A DNA stretch of 64,000 nucleotides from Burkholderiales bacterium (GTDB lineage Bacteria > Pseudomonadota > Gammaproteobacteria > Burkholderiales > Burkholderiaceae_B). The stretch spans positions 1 through 64,000 of the forward strand of contig JAIXTE010000097.1 of the NCBI GenBank assembly GCA_027484315.1. Direction: 5' to 3'. This document shows, piece by piece, positions 8,728 through 20,583 of the stretch (its first letter is position 1; the number at the start of each line of letters is the position of its first letter). Both the position numbers and the translations under genes were made by a program. The notes beneath the pieces were generated by a model. It worked only from the letters and a program-made list of their open reading frames with translations. It did not search any database and had not been told where the DNA came from.

Positions 8728-9762
8728 ATGACACTGACCGAGTTGCTTACCTGGGCTGTGGAGGAGCATGCCTCTGATCTTCATTTGTCGGCTGACATGC
8801 CACCCATGATCCGCGTGGACGGTGAAGTGCGCCGATTAAGTGATGCGGTGCTGGGTCACCGGGAAATTTATAGACTGATTCAAAGCTCGATGAGCGATGT
8901 GCAATGGCAGGCGTGGGAACAATCGCACGAATGCGATTACAGCTTCGCCGTCGAGGGCTTGTCGCGTTTCCGGGTGAATGCCTTCATGCAAAGCCGGGGT
9001 GCATCCGCTGCATTTCGCGTGGTGCCCAGCCGGGTCAAAACGCTGGAGGAACTTGAAGCACCCGCTGTATTCAGAACCATTGCACGGGAGCCCAATGGCC
9101 TGGTGCTGGTGACAGGGCCAACCGGTTCCGGCAAAAGCACCACGCTGGCCGCGATGGTGGACGATGTGAACCGCCACCAGAAGGCGCACATTCTGACCAT
9201 TGAAGACCCCATTGAGTTTTTGCACACACCCATGAATTGCGTGGTGAACCAGCGCGAGCTGGGCGAGCACACCCATTCCTTTGGCGCTGCTTTGCGGTCT
9301 GCACTGCGGGAAGATCCGGACGTGATCCTGGTGGGTGAAATGCGCGACCTGGAAACCATTCAACTGGCCTTGACTGCCGCTGAAACCGGGCACCTGGTGT
9401 TTGCAACCTTGCACACCTCATCGGCCCCCAAAACCATTGACCGGATCATTGACGCATTTCCGTCGGCAGACAAGTCCATGGTGCGGGCCATGTTGTCGGA
9501 ATCTCTGCGCGCGGTGATCTGCCAGACTCTTTTAAAGAAGCCGGGCGGTGGCCGACTGGCTGCCCATGAAATCATGCTGGCCACGCCACCGATTCGAAAC
9601 CTGATTCGCGAGGGCAAGATCGCCCAGATGATGTCGTCTATCCAGACAGGTTCGCAGCATGGCATGCAGACGCTTGAGCAGTCGGTTCAACGTCTGTTGA
9701 TGACCGGGAAAATCACGCGAGATGTGGCTGCCTCGGTGTTGTCAGGGTCCAACCAACCCTGA
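8728..9762 (+). CDS. pilT: Type IV pilus retraction ATPase PilT
   Basis: PilT is the hexameric cytoplasmic ATPase that depolymerises type IV pili and drives twitching and DNA uptake. The product is 344 residues, the usual PilT length. It shows the N-terminal PAS-like segment (HASDLHLSADMPPMIRVDG), Walker A GPTGSGKS at 130-137, the Asp box EDPIEFLH, Walker B LREDPDVILVGEMRD, the His box ETGHLVFATLHT, and the PilT C-terminal motif AHEIMLATPPIRNLIREGK. Although the frame is open upstream through an antisense part of yggS, the ATG at 8728 gives the canonical N-terminus. Other pilus genes are not in the window. Confidence 0.96.
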   Translation: MTLTELLTWAVEEHASDLHLSADMPPMIRVDGEVRRLSDAVLGHREIYRLIQSSMSDVQWQAWEQSHECDYSFAVEGLSRFRVNAFMQSRGASAAFRVVPSRVKTLEELEAPAVFRTIAREPNGLVLVTGPTGSGKSTTLAAMVDDVNRHQKAHILTIEDPIEFLHTPMNCVVNQRELGEHTHSFGAALRSALREDPDVILVGEMRDLETIQLALTAAETGHLVFATLHTSSAPKTIDRIIDAFPSADKSMVRAMLSESLRAVICQTLLKKPGGGRLAAHEIMLATPPIRNLIREGKIAQMMSSIQTGSQHGMQTLEQSVQRLLMTGKITRDVAASVLSGSNQP

Positions 9763-9819
9763 GTCGGCGCTGATTCAAGGTACACTTGACTCCGATAAAA
9801 TATTTCGGAGGCAAGTGTC

Positions 9820-10308
9820 ATGGCACATGGTGTATTTGAATTTTCCAGCAAAACCCTGGACGGAAAACCCCTGAATCTGGCTGATTTTGAAGGCAAGGTA
9901 CTGTTGATTGTGAACACAGCCAGCAAGTGCGGTTTCACGCCACAGTACGAGGGCTTGCAGGCGCTGCATGCCGAGTTGAGCCAGAAAGGCTTGGTGATCA
10001 TCGGTTTTCCGTGCAACCAGTTTGGTGGTCAGGAACCCGGTACGGAAGAGGTGATTGCCAGTTTCTGCCAGAAGAACTACGGCGTGGATTTCCTGATGGC
10101 TGAAAAAGTGGATGTGAAGGGTGACCAGGCGCACCCCTTGTTCAAGTACCTGACTTCAGAAGCCAAAGGCATTTTGGGCACCGAGGCCATCAAGTGGAAT
10201 TTCACGAAATTCCTGGTTCGCAAAAATGGTGAGGTGTACGACCGCTACGCCCCCACCACCAAGCCTGCTGACCTGAAAGCGGACATTGCCAAGTTGATGG
10301 CAGAGTAA
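9820..10308 (+). CDS. Glutathione peroxidase family protein (Cys type)
   Basis: The 162-residue thioredoxin-fold peroxidase reduces hydroperoxides with thiols. The catalytic tetrad is visible: Cys37 in NTASKCGFT (cysteine, not selenocysteine), Gln67 in FPCNQFGGQEPGT, and Trp126-Asn127 in IKWNFTKF. A further cysteine at about residue 83 could act as resolving cysteine in a thioredoxin-dependent cycle, as in BtuE-type enzymes. There is no signal peptide, so it is cytosolic. An AGG lies about 10 bases upstream of the ATG. The stop codon directly abuts that of the convergent rlmL gene, leaving no spacer or terminator. Confidence 0.92.
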   Translation: MAHGVFEFSSKTLDGKPLNLADFEGKVLLIVNTASKCGFTPQYEGLQALHAELSQKGLVIIGFPCNQFGGQEPGTEEVIASFCQKNYGVDFLMAEKVDVKGDQAHPLFKYLTSEAKGILGTEAIKWNFTKFLVRKNGEVYDRYAPTTKPADLKADIAKLMAE

Positions 10309-11670
10309 TCAGTATTCGGCCTGATCGTCCTGCGTTGGGCTGCTGCCCGATTCAGGATTGCTGTCTGTGTTGTTGTCGGTGCCTGCAGCCCGTGGGCGAT
10401 AAACCCCGCGGGTCAACGGAATTTCAAACAGTCGGCATTCAATGGGACCATTGAACAAGGGGCGCTTGCGCTTGGGGCTCAAGCCCAGTGTTTTCTTGAT
10501 TTCCAGGTCACCTGAGAACAAAAAGGCAGTCCACCCCGAGAAGTTCATTTTCAGGTGGTCGCCATAGGCCTTGAACAGGCGCTCGTAGGCTTCGTCTTCC
10601 GGCACATCGGCACCCTTGGCCCGCACGCGTTCGCCGTAAGGCGGGTTGCTAAACACGATGCCAGTTTCTGCAGGTGGCTCTACGGTGAGTGCGTCCCGCT
10701 GTGCAAACTGCACAATGCCTGCGTCCAGCAATTCTTCAAACCCGGCCTGCGCCAGGTTTTCCTTTGCAATGCTGATGAGCACCTCGGTGATGTCGCTGGC
10801 ATACCATTGAAACCAGGGTGATTTGATTGCCTTGTCCAAGCCCGCATTGAAGCGCTTGTTGGCGTCTTCCTGAAGGTCACGTCCCCACTCTGGGGTGAAA
10901 GGTTTCAGGTTTTCAAAAGCAAACGGCCGTTCCAGGCCCGGTGCACGGTCGCACAGCTGTGACAGCGATTCAATGACCAGTGTGCCACTGCCGCAGAACG
11001 GATCAAGAAACACATTCGCGTTTTTTCCAGCTTCGCTTTGGCGCGCAATGTGCCACAAACCTGCCGCCAGGTTTTCCTTCAGTGGGGCCACGCCCGCTTC
11101 TTCGCGCCAGCCTCGCTTGAACAGGTTTTCGCCCGCCAGGTCGATGTAGACCATGGCTTCTGTGGGGGTGATTGCAGCAAAGATGCGCACATCCGGTGCT
11201 TCCACGCTGACGTTAGGGCGCTCGTCAAATCGCTCCAGGAAGGAGTCGCACACCGCATCCTTCAGGCGCAACTGGGTAAACCGCACGCTTTGCAGGTCGG
11301 CGCCCAGGTTGTTGAGATCGACGCGGAAGGTGTTGGACAATTTGAACCAGTTGTACCAGTCCACTGATTTGGCAATGTTGTAAAACTGGTCTTCGCTGCT
11401 GCATTCACCACGGGCCAGTTCCAGGCCGATACGGCCTGCAAAACGGGTCCAGTAGGTCATGCGCGTGGCTTGTCTCCAGCTGGCCTCGAAGGTGCAGCCG
11501 CCGGTGACCGCACGGGTTTTCTGGGCCCCCATGGTTTCCAGTTCAGCCACCAGAATTTCTTCCAGACCGCGCGGGCAACTTGCAAAGCAATTGAAGACGC
11601 TTTGCTTGGTCGAATTGTGTTGTTGACCGGCTTTGCCCGGGTTGGAATGGTTTGGGTTTGAACTGGGCAT
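10309..11670 (-). CDS. rlmL: 23S rRNA (guanine-N2) methyltransferase, RlmL type
   Basis: The 453-residue product has an N-terminal THUMP RNA-binding domain (about 30-190, starting FNCFASCPRGLEEILVAEL) followed by a class I SAM-dependent methyltransferase domain. That domain has motif I FLDPFCGSGTLVIES and the catalytic motif FSNPPYGERV. This corresponds to the RlmL half of E. coli RlmKL, which methylates G2445 of 23S rRNA; the RlmK half is absent, as is common. The N-terminal 24 residues are Asn/Ser/Gly-rich and the C-terminal ~25 are polar and probably disordered. It is the last gene of the minus-strand cluster from leuS, 19 bp after the HemJ-like gene. Confidence 0.88.
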   Translation of the reverse strand: MPSSNPNHSNPGKAGQQHNSTKQSVFNCFASCPRGLEEILVAELETMGAQKTRAVTGGCTFEASWRQATRMTYWTRFAGRIGLELARGECSSEDQFYNIAKSVDWYNWFKLSNTFRVDLNNLGADLQSVRFTQLRLKDAVCDSFLERFDERPNVSVEAPDVRIFAAITPTEAMVYIDLAGENLFKRGWREEAGVAPLKENLAAGLWHIARQSEAGKNANVFLDPFCGSGTLVIESLSQLCDRAPGLERPFAFENLKPFTPEWGRDLQEDANKRFNAGLDKAIKSPWFQWYASDITEVLISIAKENLAQAGFEELLDAGIVQFAQRDALTVEPPAETGIVFSNPPYGERVRAKGADVPEDEAYERLFKAYGDHLKMNFSGWTAFLFSGDLEIKKTLGLSPKRKRPLFNGPIECRLFEIPLTRGVYRPRAAGTDNNTDSNPESGSSPTQDDQAEY

Positions 11671-11689
11671 GAATTGCTTTTAAAAAGAT

Positions 11690-12121
11690 TTAGAAAGGTT
11701 TGACAACCACCAGAATGATGGCAATGGCCATGAGCACCACCGGCACTTCATTGAACCAGCGAAACCACGTGTGGCTGCGGGTGTTCTGACCCGTTTCGAA
11801 CTTGCGCAGGATACGGCCACAACCATGGTGGTAACCGGCAATCAGAAAAACAATCAGGATTTTGGCATGTAACCAACCGCTTTGCCCACCCACGCCGATT
11901 TGGTAAACACCCACCAGTGCGAAGCCCAGCAACAGGGCGGGAATGGCCAGCAGCGTCATGAATTTGTACAGCTTGCGCGCCATGTGCAGCAAACGGGCGG
12001 TGGCTGCAGGTTCTGTTTCCATGGCCAGGTTCACGAAAATGCGGGGCAGGTAAAACAGCCCGGCAAACCAAGAGGCCACAAACAAAATGTGAAAGGCTTT
12101 CACCCAAAGATAACCGTCCAT
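11690..12121 (-). CDS. hemJ: HemJ-type protoporphyrinogen IX oxidase (CopD-like membrane protein)
   Basis: This 143-residue inner-membrane protein has four predicted helices. The N-terminal motif WVKAFHILFVASWFAGLFYL, followed by PRIFV, contains the conserved histidine and arginine of the HemJ family (DUF2269/UPF0093). HemJ oxidises protoporphyrinogen IX to protoporphyrin IX in bacteria without HemG or HemY. The helix with GWLHAKILIVFLIAGYHHGCG and the C-terminal WFRWFNEVPVVLMAIAIILVVVKPF also fit. It lies 26 bp after proA and 19 bp before rlmL, so it is probably co-transcribed. The family call is firm; the catalytic role is known for the family, not shown here. Confidence 0.87.
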   Translation of the reverse strand: MDGYLWVKAFHILFVASWFAGLFYLPRIFVNLAMETEPAATARLLHMARKLYKFMTLLAIPALLLGFALVGVYQIGVGGQSGWLHAKILIVFLIAGYHHGCGRILRKFETGQNTRSHTWFRWFNEVPVVLMAIAIILVVVKPF

Positions 12122-12147
12122 GAACTGCTCCAGTTGATTTCTGTTGA

Positions 12148-13404
12148 TTAATTTCTGATTTCACCGTGACCAAACACCACGTATTTCTGGCTGGTCAATC
12201 CTTCAAGGCCCACCGGGCCGCGTGCGTGAATTTTATCGGTGGAAATGCCAATTTCGGCACCCAGTCCGTATTCAAATCCGTCTGCAAACCGGGTGGACGC
12301 ATTCACCATGACTGAGGCAGAATCCACTTCGCGAACAAAGCGCATGGCGTGGCTGTGATTTTCAGTCACGATGCTGTCGGTGTGGTGCGAACCGTATTTG
12401 TTGATGTGGGCAATGGCTTCGTCCAGGCTGTCCACCACCTTGATCGACAAAATCGGGGCGAGGTATTCGGTGTTCCAGTCTTCTTCCGTGGCGGCTTTTA
12501 CACTGGGCAACAGGGCCATGGTGCGTTTGCATCCGCGCAATTCAACGCCTTTGGCGGCATAGCGCACGGCCAATTCGGCCAGGGCCGGTTTGGCCACGTG
12601 GGTGTGTACCAACAGGGTTTCCATGGTGTTGCAGGTGCCGTAGCGGTGAGTTTTCGCATTCTCGGCAATGTTGACCGCGTGGGTCATGTTGGCCGATTCA
12701 TCAATGAACACGTGGCAAATACCGTCGAGGTGCTTGATCACCGGTACCTTGGCATCGCGTGAAATTCGTTCAATCAAACCCTTGCCACCCCGCGGCACGA
12801 TCACGTCCACGTACTCGGTCATGGTGATCAGCGTGCCCACAGCCGCGCGGTCGGTGGTGTCGATGACCTGCACGGCGTCAGCAGGCAAGCCTGCTGCTTC
12901 AAGGCCTTGGGCCACGATGGCAGCCAGTGCCTGGTTGCAGCGAAAAGCTTCAGAGCCGCCACGAAGAATGGTGCTGTTGCCGGATTTGATGCACAGACCC
13001 GCCGCGTCGACGGTGACGTTTGGACGGCTTTCATAAATGATGCCGATTACGCCCAATGGCACGCGCATTTTACCTACCTGGATGCCGGAAGGGCGGTTTT
13101 TAAAGTCGGTCATCTCGCCAATGGGGTCGGGCAACTGGGCAATTTGCTCCAAGCCTTCGGCCATGGTTTCAATGGCTTTGTCGCTCAGTGCCAAGCGATC
13201 CAGCAAGGCTTCTTCCAGACCGTTGGCTTTGGCTTTGGCCAGGTCTTCCTGGTTGGCGGCTGTCAGCGCTGCCTTGTTGGCGCGAATCAGGCCTGCGATT
13301 TCCAGCAAGGCCTGGTTCTTGAGGTGGGTGTTGGCCTTGGCCATGCACACCGCGGCAGCGCGGGCCTTTTTGCCGATTGCCAGAATTTGATTTTCAATGC
13401 TCAT
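12148..13404 (-). CDS. proA: Gamma-glutamyl phosphate reductase
   Basis: ProA is the second enzyme of proline synthesis, reducing glutamyl-5-phosphate to the semialdehyde. At 418 residues it matches E. coli ProA (417). Visible family segments include [32 protein letters not shown], the catalytic-cysteine region [14 protein letters not shown], and the C-terminal [15 protein letters not shown]. The ATG at 13404 ([15 protein letters not shown]) was chosen; the longer open frame adds residues not typical of the family. It lies downstream of holA (38 bp), and with proC in the same window gives two of the three proline steps. Confidence 0.96.
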   Translation of the reverse strand: MSIENQILAIGKKARAAAVCMAKANTHLKNQALLEIAGLIRANKAALTAANQEDLAKAKANGLEEALLDRLALSDKAIETMAEGLEQIAQLPDPIGEMTDFKNRPSGIQVGKMRVPLGVIGIIYESRPNVTVDAAGLCIKSGNSTILRGGSEAFRCNQALAAIVAQGLEAAGLPADAVQVIDTTDRAAVGTLITMTEYVDVIVPRGGKGLIERISRDAKVPVIKHLDGICHVFIDESANMTHAVNIAENAKTHRYGTCNTMETLLVHTHVAKPALAELAVRYAAKGVELRGCKRTMALLPSVKAATEEDWNTEYLAPILSIKVVDSLDEAIAHINKYGSHHTDSIVTENHSHAMRFVREVDSASVMVNASTRFADGFEYGLGAEIGISTDKIHARGPVGLEGLTSQKYVVFGHGEIRN

Positions 13405-13442
13405 GATACTTGCTCGGTATTGGGTACTAGGTATTCGTTGGG

Positions 13443-14483
13443 TCAGGTGTTCCACAGTTCAGGTGGCTCAATGCCAGCCACGCCCAAACCAATAATTTCA
13501 AACAGTGTCCAGGGGTTACCCTGTTTCATGCCCTTGATGGTTTTTTCGGCAGCATAGCACCAGCCTGTCAATTTTTGCAGGCTGCCCGGGTTGTGTCTTT
13601 TGAGGGCAGCGGCGATGTGATTCTGGCGCTGTCCCCAAATTCTATTTTGACGGCAGGCATCCGACAAAGACATTCCGCGTCTCATGGCTTGCTGTGTGTC
13701 GCGAATGGCACGAATTTCTTCCTGAAGCGCCCACAACACCAACGTGGGGGCTTCTCCTTCCGCCTCAAGCCCTTCCACCATGCGGGCAATTCGTTTTACA
13801 TCGCCAGCCAGCAGGCTTGCACCCAAGTCAAACACATTGAAACGTGCCGAGTTGGCCACCATGCCTTGCACCTGTTCAATATCGACGGCACCTTGGTGTT
13901 CAAGCGCCAGTTTCTCAATGGTTTGGTGAGCCACCAGCAGGTTGCCTTCGGTTTTTTCTGCAAGCCAGGCACAGGTTTCGCGATTCAGTTGCACGCCCTT
14001 GCGCTTGGCGGCTTGTGCGATCCAGCCGGGCAGGGTGTCTGCTCCAATCGGTTTGCAAACCACCTCAGTGCCCTTGGCCAGAAGCTCTGCAAAACCGGCG
14101 CTTTTTTCCTGCGTCTTGTTCAGCTTGGGTGCGTTGACCAACAGGTGGTGGCCGGTGTCACCCGCTGCAATCCACTGTGCCGCTTTGCCCAGGGCTTCTG
14201 CCGCTTCCTTGCTGAGTTTGGGCTGGCTGATGCGCAAATCCACCAGGGACACATCGCCAAACAGGGAGGCTTCGGCGAACAGCGACAGAAATTCCTGTGG
14301 GTCAAACTGGCGGTCCACTTCCACGATTTGTCGCTGGTAATCGGTCTGCTTTTTCAAACGGGTGCGGTACAGGTCTGCGGCCTGCGTAGCGAACAAGGGC
14401 TCGTCGGTGAACACGCACAGCAACTGTGGCAGCGCGTGGGTGCCCGTGTCAGCAAGCCAGGTGTCCAGCGCAATTTGTTTCAC
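13443..14483 (-). CDS. holA: DNA polymerase III subunit delta
   Basis: HolA opens the beta clamp in the clamp-loader complex. The 346-residue product shows the family N-terminus ([24 protein letters not shown]), the AAA+-like fold without a functional Walker A, and the C-terminal collar-domain segment [20 protein letters not shown]. It starts with GTG at 14483, and GTGA overlaps the lptE stop by four bases, so it is translationally coupled to lptE. The leuS-lptE-holA order is conserved across beta- and gammaproteobacteria. Confidence 0.94.
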   Translation of the reverse strand: MKQIALDTWLADTGTHALPQLLCVFTDEPLFATQAADLYRTRLKKQTDYQRQIVEVDRQFDPQEFLSLFAEASLFGDVSLVDLRISQPKLSKEAAEALGKAAQWIAAGDTGHHLLVNAPKLNKTQEKSAGFAELLAKGTEVVCKPIGADTLPGWIAQAAKRKGVQLNRETCAWLAEKTEGNLLVAHQTIEKLALEHQGAVDIEQVQGMVANSARFNVFDLGASLLAGDVKRIARMVEGLEAEGEAPTLVLWALQEEIRAIRDTQQAMRRGMSLSDACRQNRIWGQRQNHIAAALKRHNPGSLQKLTGWCYAAEKTIKGMKQGNPWTLFEIIGLGVAGIEPPELWNT

Positions 14484-14986
14484 TTGGCGGCTTGCCCCTT
14501 GGGCAGTTGCAGGGCACTCAGGCGGCCGGTGATTTGGCGCGCAATGTCGCGTTGCATTTCAGTGGTCAATTGGGTTTCTTCCGCTTCCTTGCCGAGAATC
14601 TGGTCGTCGGTGTAGGTCAGTTCCCGACGCTGGCTCAACTGGCTGGTGGCAATCAGGAAGTCACCATTTTTGTCTGTCACACTGTAAAACAGTTCGTAGG
14701 TAATTCGCACTTCGCGGGCTCGGCCCGTGGCGCTAAAGGTCACGATGCTGCGGTCGCGGGTTTCCCGGATCAGGTTCAGCTTCAAAGGTGCGCCTTCAGG
14801 CGGATTGACCTTGAGGTTCAGGATTTGAAGCTGCAAGTCCATGTTGCGGTTCATTTCCGAGTTCTCCATGCCGCGCAATTCGATTTTGTCGAAATCAAAG
14901 TCGTATTGCCCGCGCAATTGAAAACCGCATGCGGCCAATACCAGTGCGGTGCTCAGCAGAGCGATGGCTTGAATGAATCGTTTCAT
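14480..14986 (-). CDS. lptE: LPS-assembly lipoprotein LptE
   Basis: LptE plugs the LptD beta-barrel and helps deliver lipopolysaccharide to the outer leaflet. The 168-residue protein has a lipoprotein signal peptide with lipobox LAAC (Cys20), followed by the family motif CGFQLRGQYD. The remainder is a small alpha/beta domain ending in a helix with TEMQRDIARQITGRLSALQ. It sits between leuS (27 bp upstream) and holA (4 bp overlap), the conserved arrangement. Confidence 0.94.
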   Translation of the reverse strand: MKRFIQAIALLSTALVLAACGFQLRGQYDFDFDKIELRGMENSEMNRNMDLQLQILNLKVNPPEGAPLKLNLIRETRDRSIVTFSATGRAREVRITYELFYSVTDKNGDFLIATSQLSQRRELTYTDDQILGKEAEETQLTTEMQRDIARQITGRLSALQLPKGQAAK

Positions 14987-15013
14987 GAGGACTCGCTTTG
15001 TTTGAGGTCGATT

Positions 15014-17752
<2,739 letters not shown>

Positions 17753-17822
17753 TTACCGGCAGGGCAGGTGGGGCAATCACTGTTAAAATCAACAGCAAAA
17801 CCCAATTCTGATGTGAGAAACC

Positions 17823-20054
17823 GTGTCTTTACTCGATAGCCTGAACCCCGAACAACTGGCAGCCGTGACCTTGCCGCGTGAATCAGCCCTGATTCTTGCC
17901 GGTGCGGGAAGCGGCAAAACCAAGGTGCTGACAGCTCGGATCGCCTGGCTGATCCAGACCGGTCAGGTCGGGCCCAACGGGGTGTTGGCCGTCACCTTCA
18001 CCAACAAGGCCTCCAAGGAAATGCTTCACCGCATTTCAACCATGTTGCCAATCAACACCCGCAGCATGTGGGTGGGCACCTTCCACGGGTTGTGTAACCG
18101 CATGTTGCGGGCCCACTGGAAGGAAGCGGGTTTGCCGCAGGCCTTCCAGATTCTGGACATGCAGGATCAGCTTTCAGCCATCAAGCGCATGTACAAGGTG
18201 CTGGGTATTGACGCTGAAAAGTTTCCACCCAAGCAACTGAGCTACTTTGTAGGTTCTGCCAAAGACCAGGGCTTGCGTCCCAAAGATGTGGAAGCCCACG
18301 ACGAATACCACCGCATGATGGTTCGACTCTACGAGGCCTATGAAGCGCAATGCCAGCGCGAGGGCGTGGTTGATTTTGCAGAACTGTTGCTGCGCTCTTT
18401 CGAGTTGCTGGGGGCCAACCCCACGCTGCGGGAGCACTACCAGGCCCGTTTCAAATACATCCTGGTTGACGAGTTTCAGGACACCAACAGCCTGCAGTAC
18501 AACTGGTTGAAGCGTTTGGCTGGGCCTCAAGGTTGTATTTTCGCTGTGGGCGATGACGACCAGTCTATTTATGCCTTTCGCGGGGCACGCGTGGCGAACA
18601 TGGTTCAGTTTGAAAGTGACTTCAATGTGCAGAACCGCATCAAGCTGGAACAGAATTACCGGTCGGTTGGCAATGTGCTGAAAGCTGCCAACGTGCTGAT
18701 TGCCCACAACAAGGCCCGCCTGGGCAAAGAATTGTGGACCGAAGCGGGCGAGGGCGAGGCTATTCGCGTGTACGAGGCCACCAGTGACCAGGATGAAGCA
18801 GCCTTCATCATCGACCGCATCAAGAAACTGGTGTTGGAAGAGGGTTACAGCCGGTCCGACATCGCTATTCTTTACCGCTCCAATGCCCAATCACGGGTGG
18901 TTGAACAGGCGCTGTTCAATGCCGGCATGCCGTACCGTGTATATGGCGGTTTGCGGTTTTTTGAACGTGCGGAAATCAAGCATGCGCTGGCTTACCTGCG
19001 CCTGATGGACAACGCTGACGACGACAATTCTTTCTCACGCGTGGTGAACTTTCCGGCACGCGGCATTGGTGCTCGCAGCGTAGAGCAGTTGCAAGACATT
19101 TCCACCGCACAGGCTACCTCGCTTTACCGCGCCATTCACCGTATGGAAGGCCGCGCACAGGCAGGTTTGAAAAAGTTCGCTGACTTGATTGAGCGCATGC
19201 GCTTTGAAACCCGCGGCTTGAGCCTGCCCGACTTGGTCGACAAAGTGATCAATGAATCGGGCTTGGTGGCGCATTTTCAGGCGGACAAAGACGGTGAAGA
19301 CCGTGTCGAGAACTTGAAAGAACTGGTCAACGCGGCTGTTTCTTTTTCAATCGCGGAAGGCTATTACCGCGACGCTGCTGCCACCATGGTGGATGAGGAA
19401 AAACTGATTACGCCTCTGGCTGATTTCTTGTCCCATGCCTCGCTTGAAGCTGGGGACAATGCAGCCGCTGCTGGGCAGGATGCCATTCAGTTGATGACAG
19501 CACATTCTGCCAAGGGGCTTGAATTCAAATGCGTCTTTGTCACCGGGCTGGAAGAAGGTTTGTTCCCGCACGAAAACAGCATTGGCAATTCCGTGGAAGG
19601 TGGTGATGGAACCAGCGTGGAGGCGGTGGAAGAAGAGCGACGACTGATGTATGTGGCGATTACCCGCGCTAGGGAACAGCTGTTTTTGAGCCATGCCCAG
19701 CAGCGCATGCTGCATGGCCAGATTCGCTACCACCTGCGATCACGTTTTCTGGACGAGTTGCCTGAAGAGGTGTTGAAGTGGCTGACCCCCAAGCGCGCGC
19801 ACATCGCCAGCCAGGGCTGGGACGCACTTGATTCCAAAGTGTGGGGGCAAAACAAAACCCTGAATGTGGGGTACAGCAACAAGACCAGCAAGCGACCTTA
19901 TGACATTGGCACTGGCGTTAGCCATGCCAAGTTTGGCAGTGGTGTGGTGGTGTCTTATGAAGGCGAGGGTGACGACCAACGAATTCAGATCAACTTCGGT
20001 CGCCAAGGGATGAAGTGGCTCATGTTGAGTTTGGCGAAGCTTGAACGCAGCTGA
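17823..20054 (+). CDS. uvrD: UvrD/PcrA family DNA helicase
   Basis: This superfamily 1 3'-5' helicase acts in nucleotide excision and mismatch repair. The 743-residue product has Walker A AGAGSGKT near 27-34, motif Ia TFTNKAS, the DEFQDTN box, GDDDQSIYAFRGA, TAHSAKGLEF and VAITRAREQLFLSHAQQR, so all SF1A motifs are present. The C-terminal tail ends with the tudor-like RNA-polymerase-interaction segment (VSHAKFGSGVVVSYEGEG and onward). It starts with GTG at 17823; MSLLDSLNPEQLAAV is the canonical N-terminus, so this start is well supported. A long repeat-containing gap follows, with no ordinary terminator. Confidence 0.96.
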   Translation: MSLLDSLNPEQLAAVTLPRESALILAGAGSGKTKVLTARIAWLIQTGQVGPNGVLAVTFTNKASKEMLHRISTMLPINTRSMWVGTFHGLCNRMLRAHWKEAGLPQAFQILDMQDQLSAIKRMYKVLGIDAEKFPPKQLSYFVGSAKDQGLRPKDVEAHDEYHRMMVRLYEAYEAQCQREGVVDFAELLLRSFELLGANPTLREHYQARFKYILVDEFQDTNSLQYNWLKRLAGPQGCIFAVGDDDQSIYAFRGARVANMVQFESDFNVQNRIKLEQNYRSVGNVLKAANVLIAHNKARLGKELWTEAGEGEAIRVYEATSDQDEAAFIIDRIKKLVLEEGYSRSDIAILYRSNAQSRVVEQALFNAGMPYRVYGGLRFFERAEIKHALAYLRLMDNADDDNSFSRVVNFPARGIGARSVEQLQDISTAQATSLYRAIHRMEGRAQAGLKKFADLIERMRFETRGLSLPDLVDKVINESGLVAHFQADKDGEDRVENLKELVNAAVSFSIAEGYYRDAAATMVDEEKLITPLADFLSHASLEAGDNAAAAGQDAIQLMTAHSAKGLEFKCVFVTGLEEGLFPHENSIGNSVEGGDGTSVEAVEEERRLMYVAITRAREQLFLSHAQQRMLHGQIRYHLRSRFLDELPEEVLKWLTPKRAHIASQGWDALDSKVWGQNKTLNVGYSNKTSKRPYDIGTGVSHAKFGSGVVVSYEGEGDDQRIQINFGRQGMKWLMLSLAKLERS

Positions 20055-20081
20055 TTGCGTTGCCAGGTTGTCGCAGGTTGT

Positions 20082-20137
20082 TGCCAACTCATCAGGGCTG
20101 CCAGGTTCCTGCCAACTCGACAGGGTTGCCCGATTCC
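20082..20137. repeat. Two tandem 28 bp units after uvrD
   Basis: Two adjacent 28-base units, both starting TGCCAACTC and ending TTCC (20082-20109 and 20110-20137), differ at five positions. They lie between the uvrD stop and the first structured repeat, and no open frame is associated with them. Confidence 0.75.
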
Positions 20138-20142
20138 GCACT

Positions 20143-20263
20143 GAAAACCGCTTGATCCCTTCTTGAATTGGCTCTTGCTCACCGAATCAGGCAAAACAGA
20201 CGGCCTGATTCGGAGTCGGCTTGCAGCCGAACGCAGCGAATCAATTCAAGCGGGGCGGTTTTC
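20143..20263 (-). repeat. Structured intergenic repeat, copy C (minus orientation)
   Basis: This 121 bp element reads on the minus strand as the same architecture as the copies at 20407-20529 and 59603-59726. Its closing stem is 9 bp (GAAAACCGC at 20143-20151 with GCGGTTTTC at 20255-20263) and its inner long stem is TTGAATTG/CAATTCAA (20163-20170 with 20242-20249). It has a perfect 11 bp hairpin CCGAATCAGGC/GCCTGATTCGG (20182-20213) with a 10-base loop, and a short hairpin TCGGCT/AGCCGA (20216-20230) whose loop reads GCA in element orientation. No protein is encoded. It lies between the convergent uvrD and BPSS1780-type genes. Confidence 0.85.
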
Positions 20264-20406
20264 CTGAATGTGCCTAACAGGCAAGCCCATTGCCGACTTG
20301 GCTTAACAGGAATAAGTCGCCAGCGTTTTGAATCGCCACCATTGAGCGTGCTCACGGTCGGTTCAAAGTCCAATCGGCGGCAGTGTTTCGATCGCTTCGC
20401 CTTCAA
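20264..20406. other. Spacer between two structured repeats, itself palindrome-rich
   Basis: No coding sequence is supported. Short self-complementary segments are present, for example TGAGCGTGCTCA at 20343-20354, flanked by TTTTGAA at 20326-20332 and TTCAAA at 20362-20367. This could be a decayed further copy of the neighbouring element, but the resemblance is too weak to call. Confidence 0.4.
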
Positions 20407-20529
20407 GAAAATCTGCCCGTTTGAATTCACCCGCCACGGTCGGCTAAAAGCCGGAACCGAGACTCGGCTCGCTTTGTTGCCGAGCGAGGTGAGTCAGGGT
20501 GAATATCAAAAAGGGAAATACGGGTTTTC
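20407..20529 (+). repeat. Structured intergenic repeat, copy A (plus orientation)
   Basis: This 123 bp element has a closing stem GAAAATCTG/CGGGTTTTC (20407-20415 with 20521-20529) that pairs fully using two G-T wobbles, and an inner long stem with ATTCACCC pairing GGGTGAAT. Hairpin 1 is CGGCT-AAA-AGCCG (20441-20453); hairpin 2 is CTCGGC/GCCGAG (20463-20484) with a 10-base loop. Compared with the copy at 59603-59726, stem bases change in pairs while the loop-side words TGAATTCAC, GGTGAGTCAG and GGGAAATAC are kept. It faces copy C in inverted orientation, 143 bp away. Confidence 0.85.
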
Positions 20530-20583
20530 AGGTGGGGCTATCGGAACCCAAGCTGATTAGGACAAGCAAAACTTCGATCGAAT

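Noticed and set aside
9820-10308. A selenocysteine-containing glutathione peroxidase
   Set aside because: The catalytic position is an ordinary cysteine codon and there is no in-frame TGA.
20143-20529. Integron attC sites or a retron-type RNA as explanation of the structured repeats
   Set aside because: No integrase, cassette genes or reverse transcriptase are nearby, and the attC consensus core sites are not evident.
20143-20529. Ordinary intrinsic terminators as explanation of the structured repeats
   Set aside because: The elements are over 120 bp with several stems and no T tract, unlike the short hairpin-plus-T terminators found elsewhere in the window.
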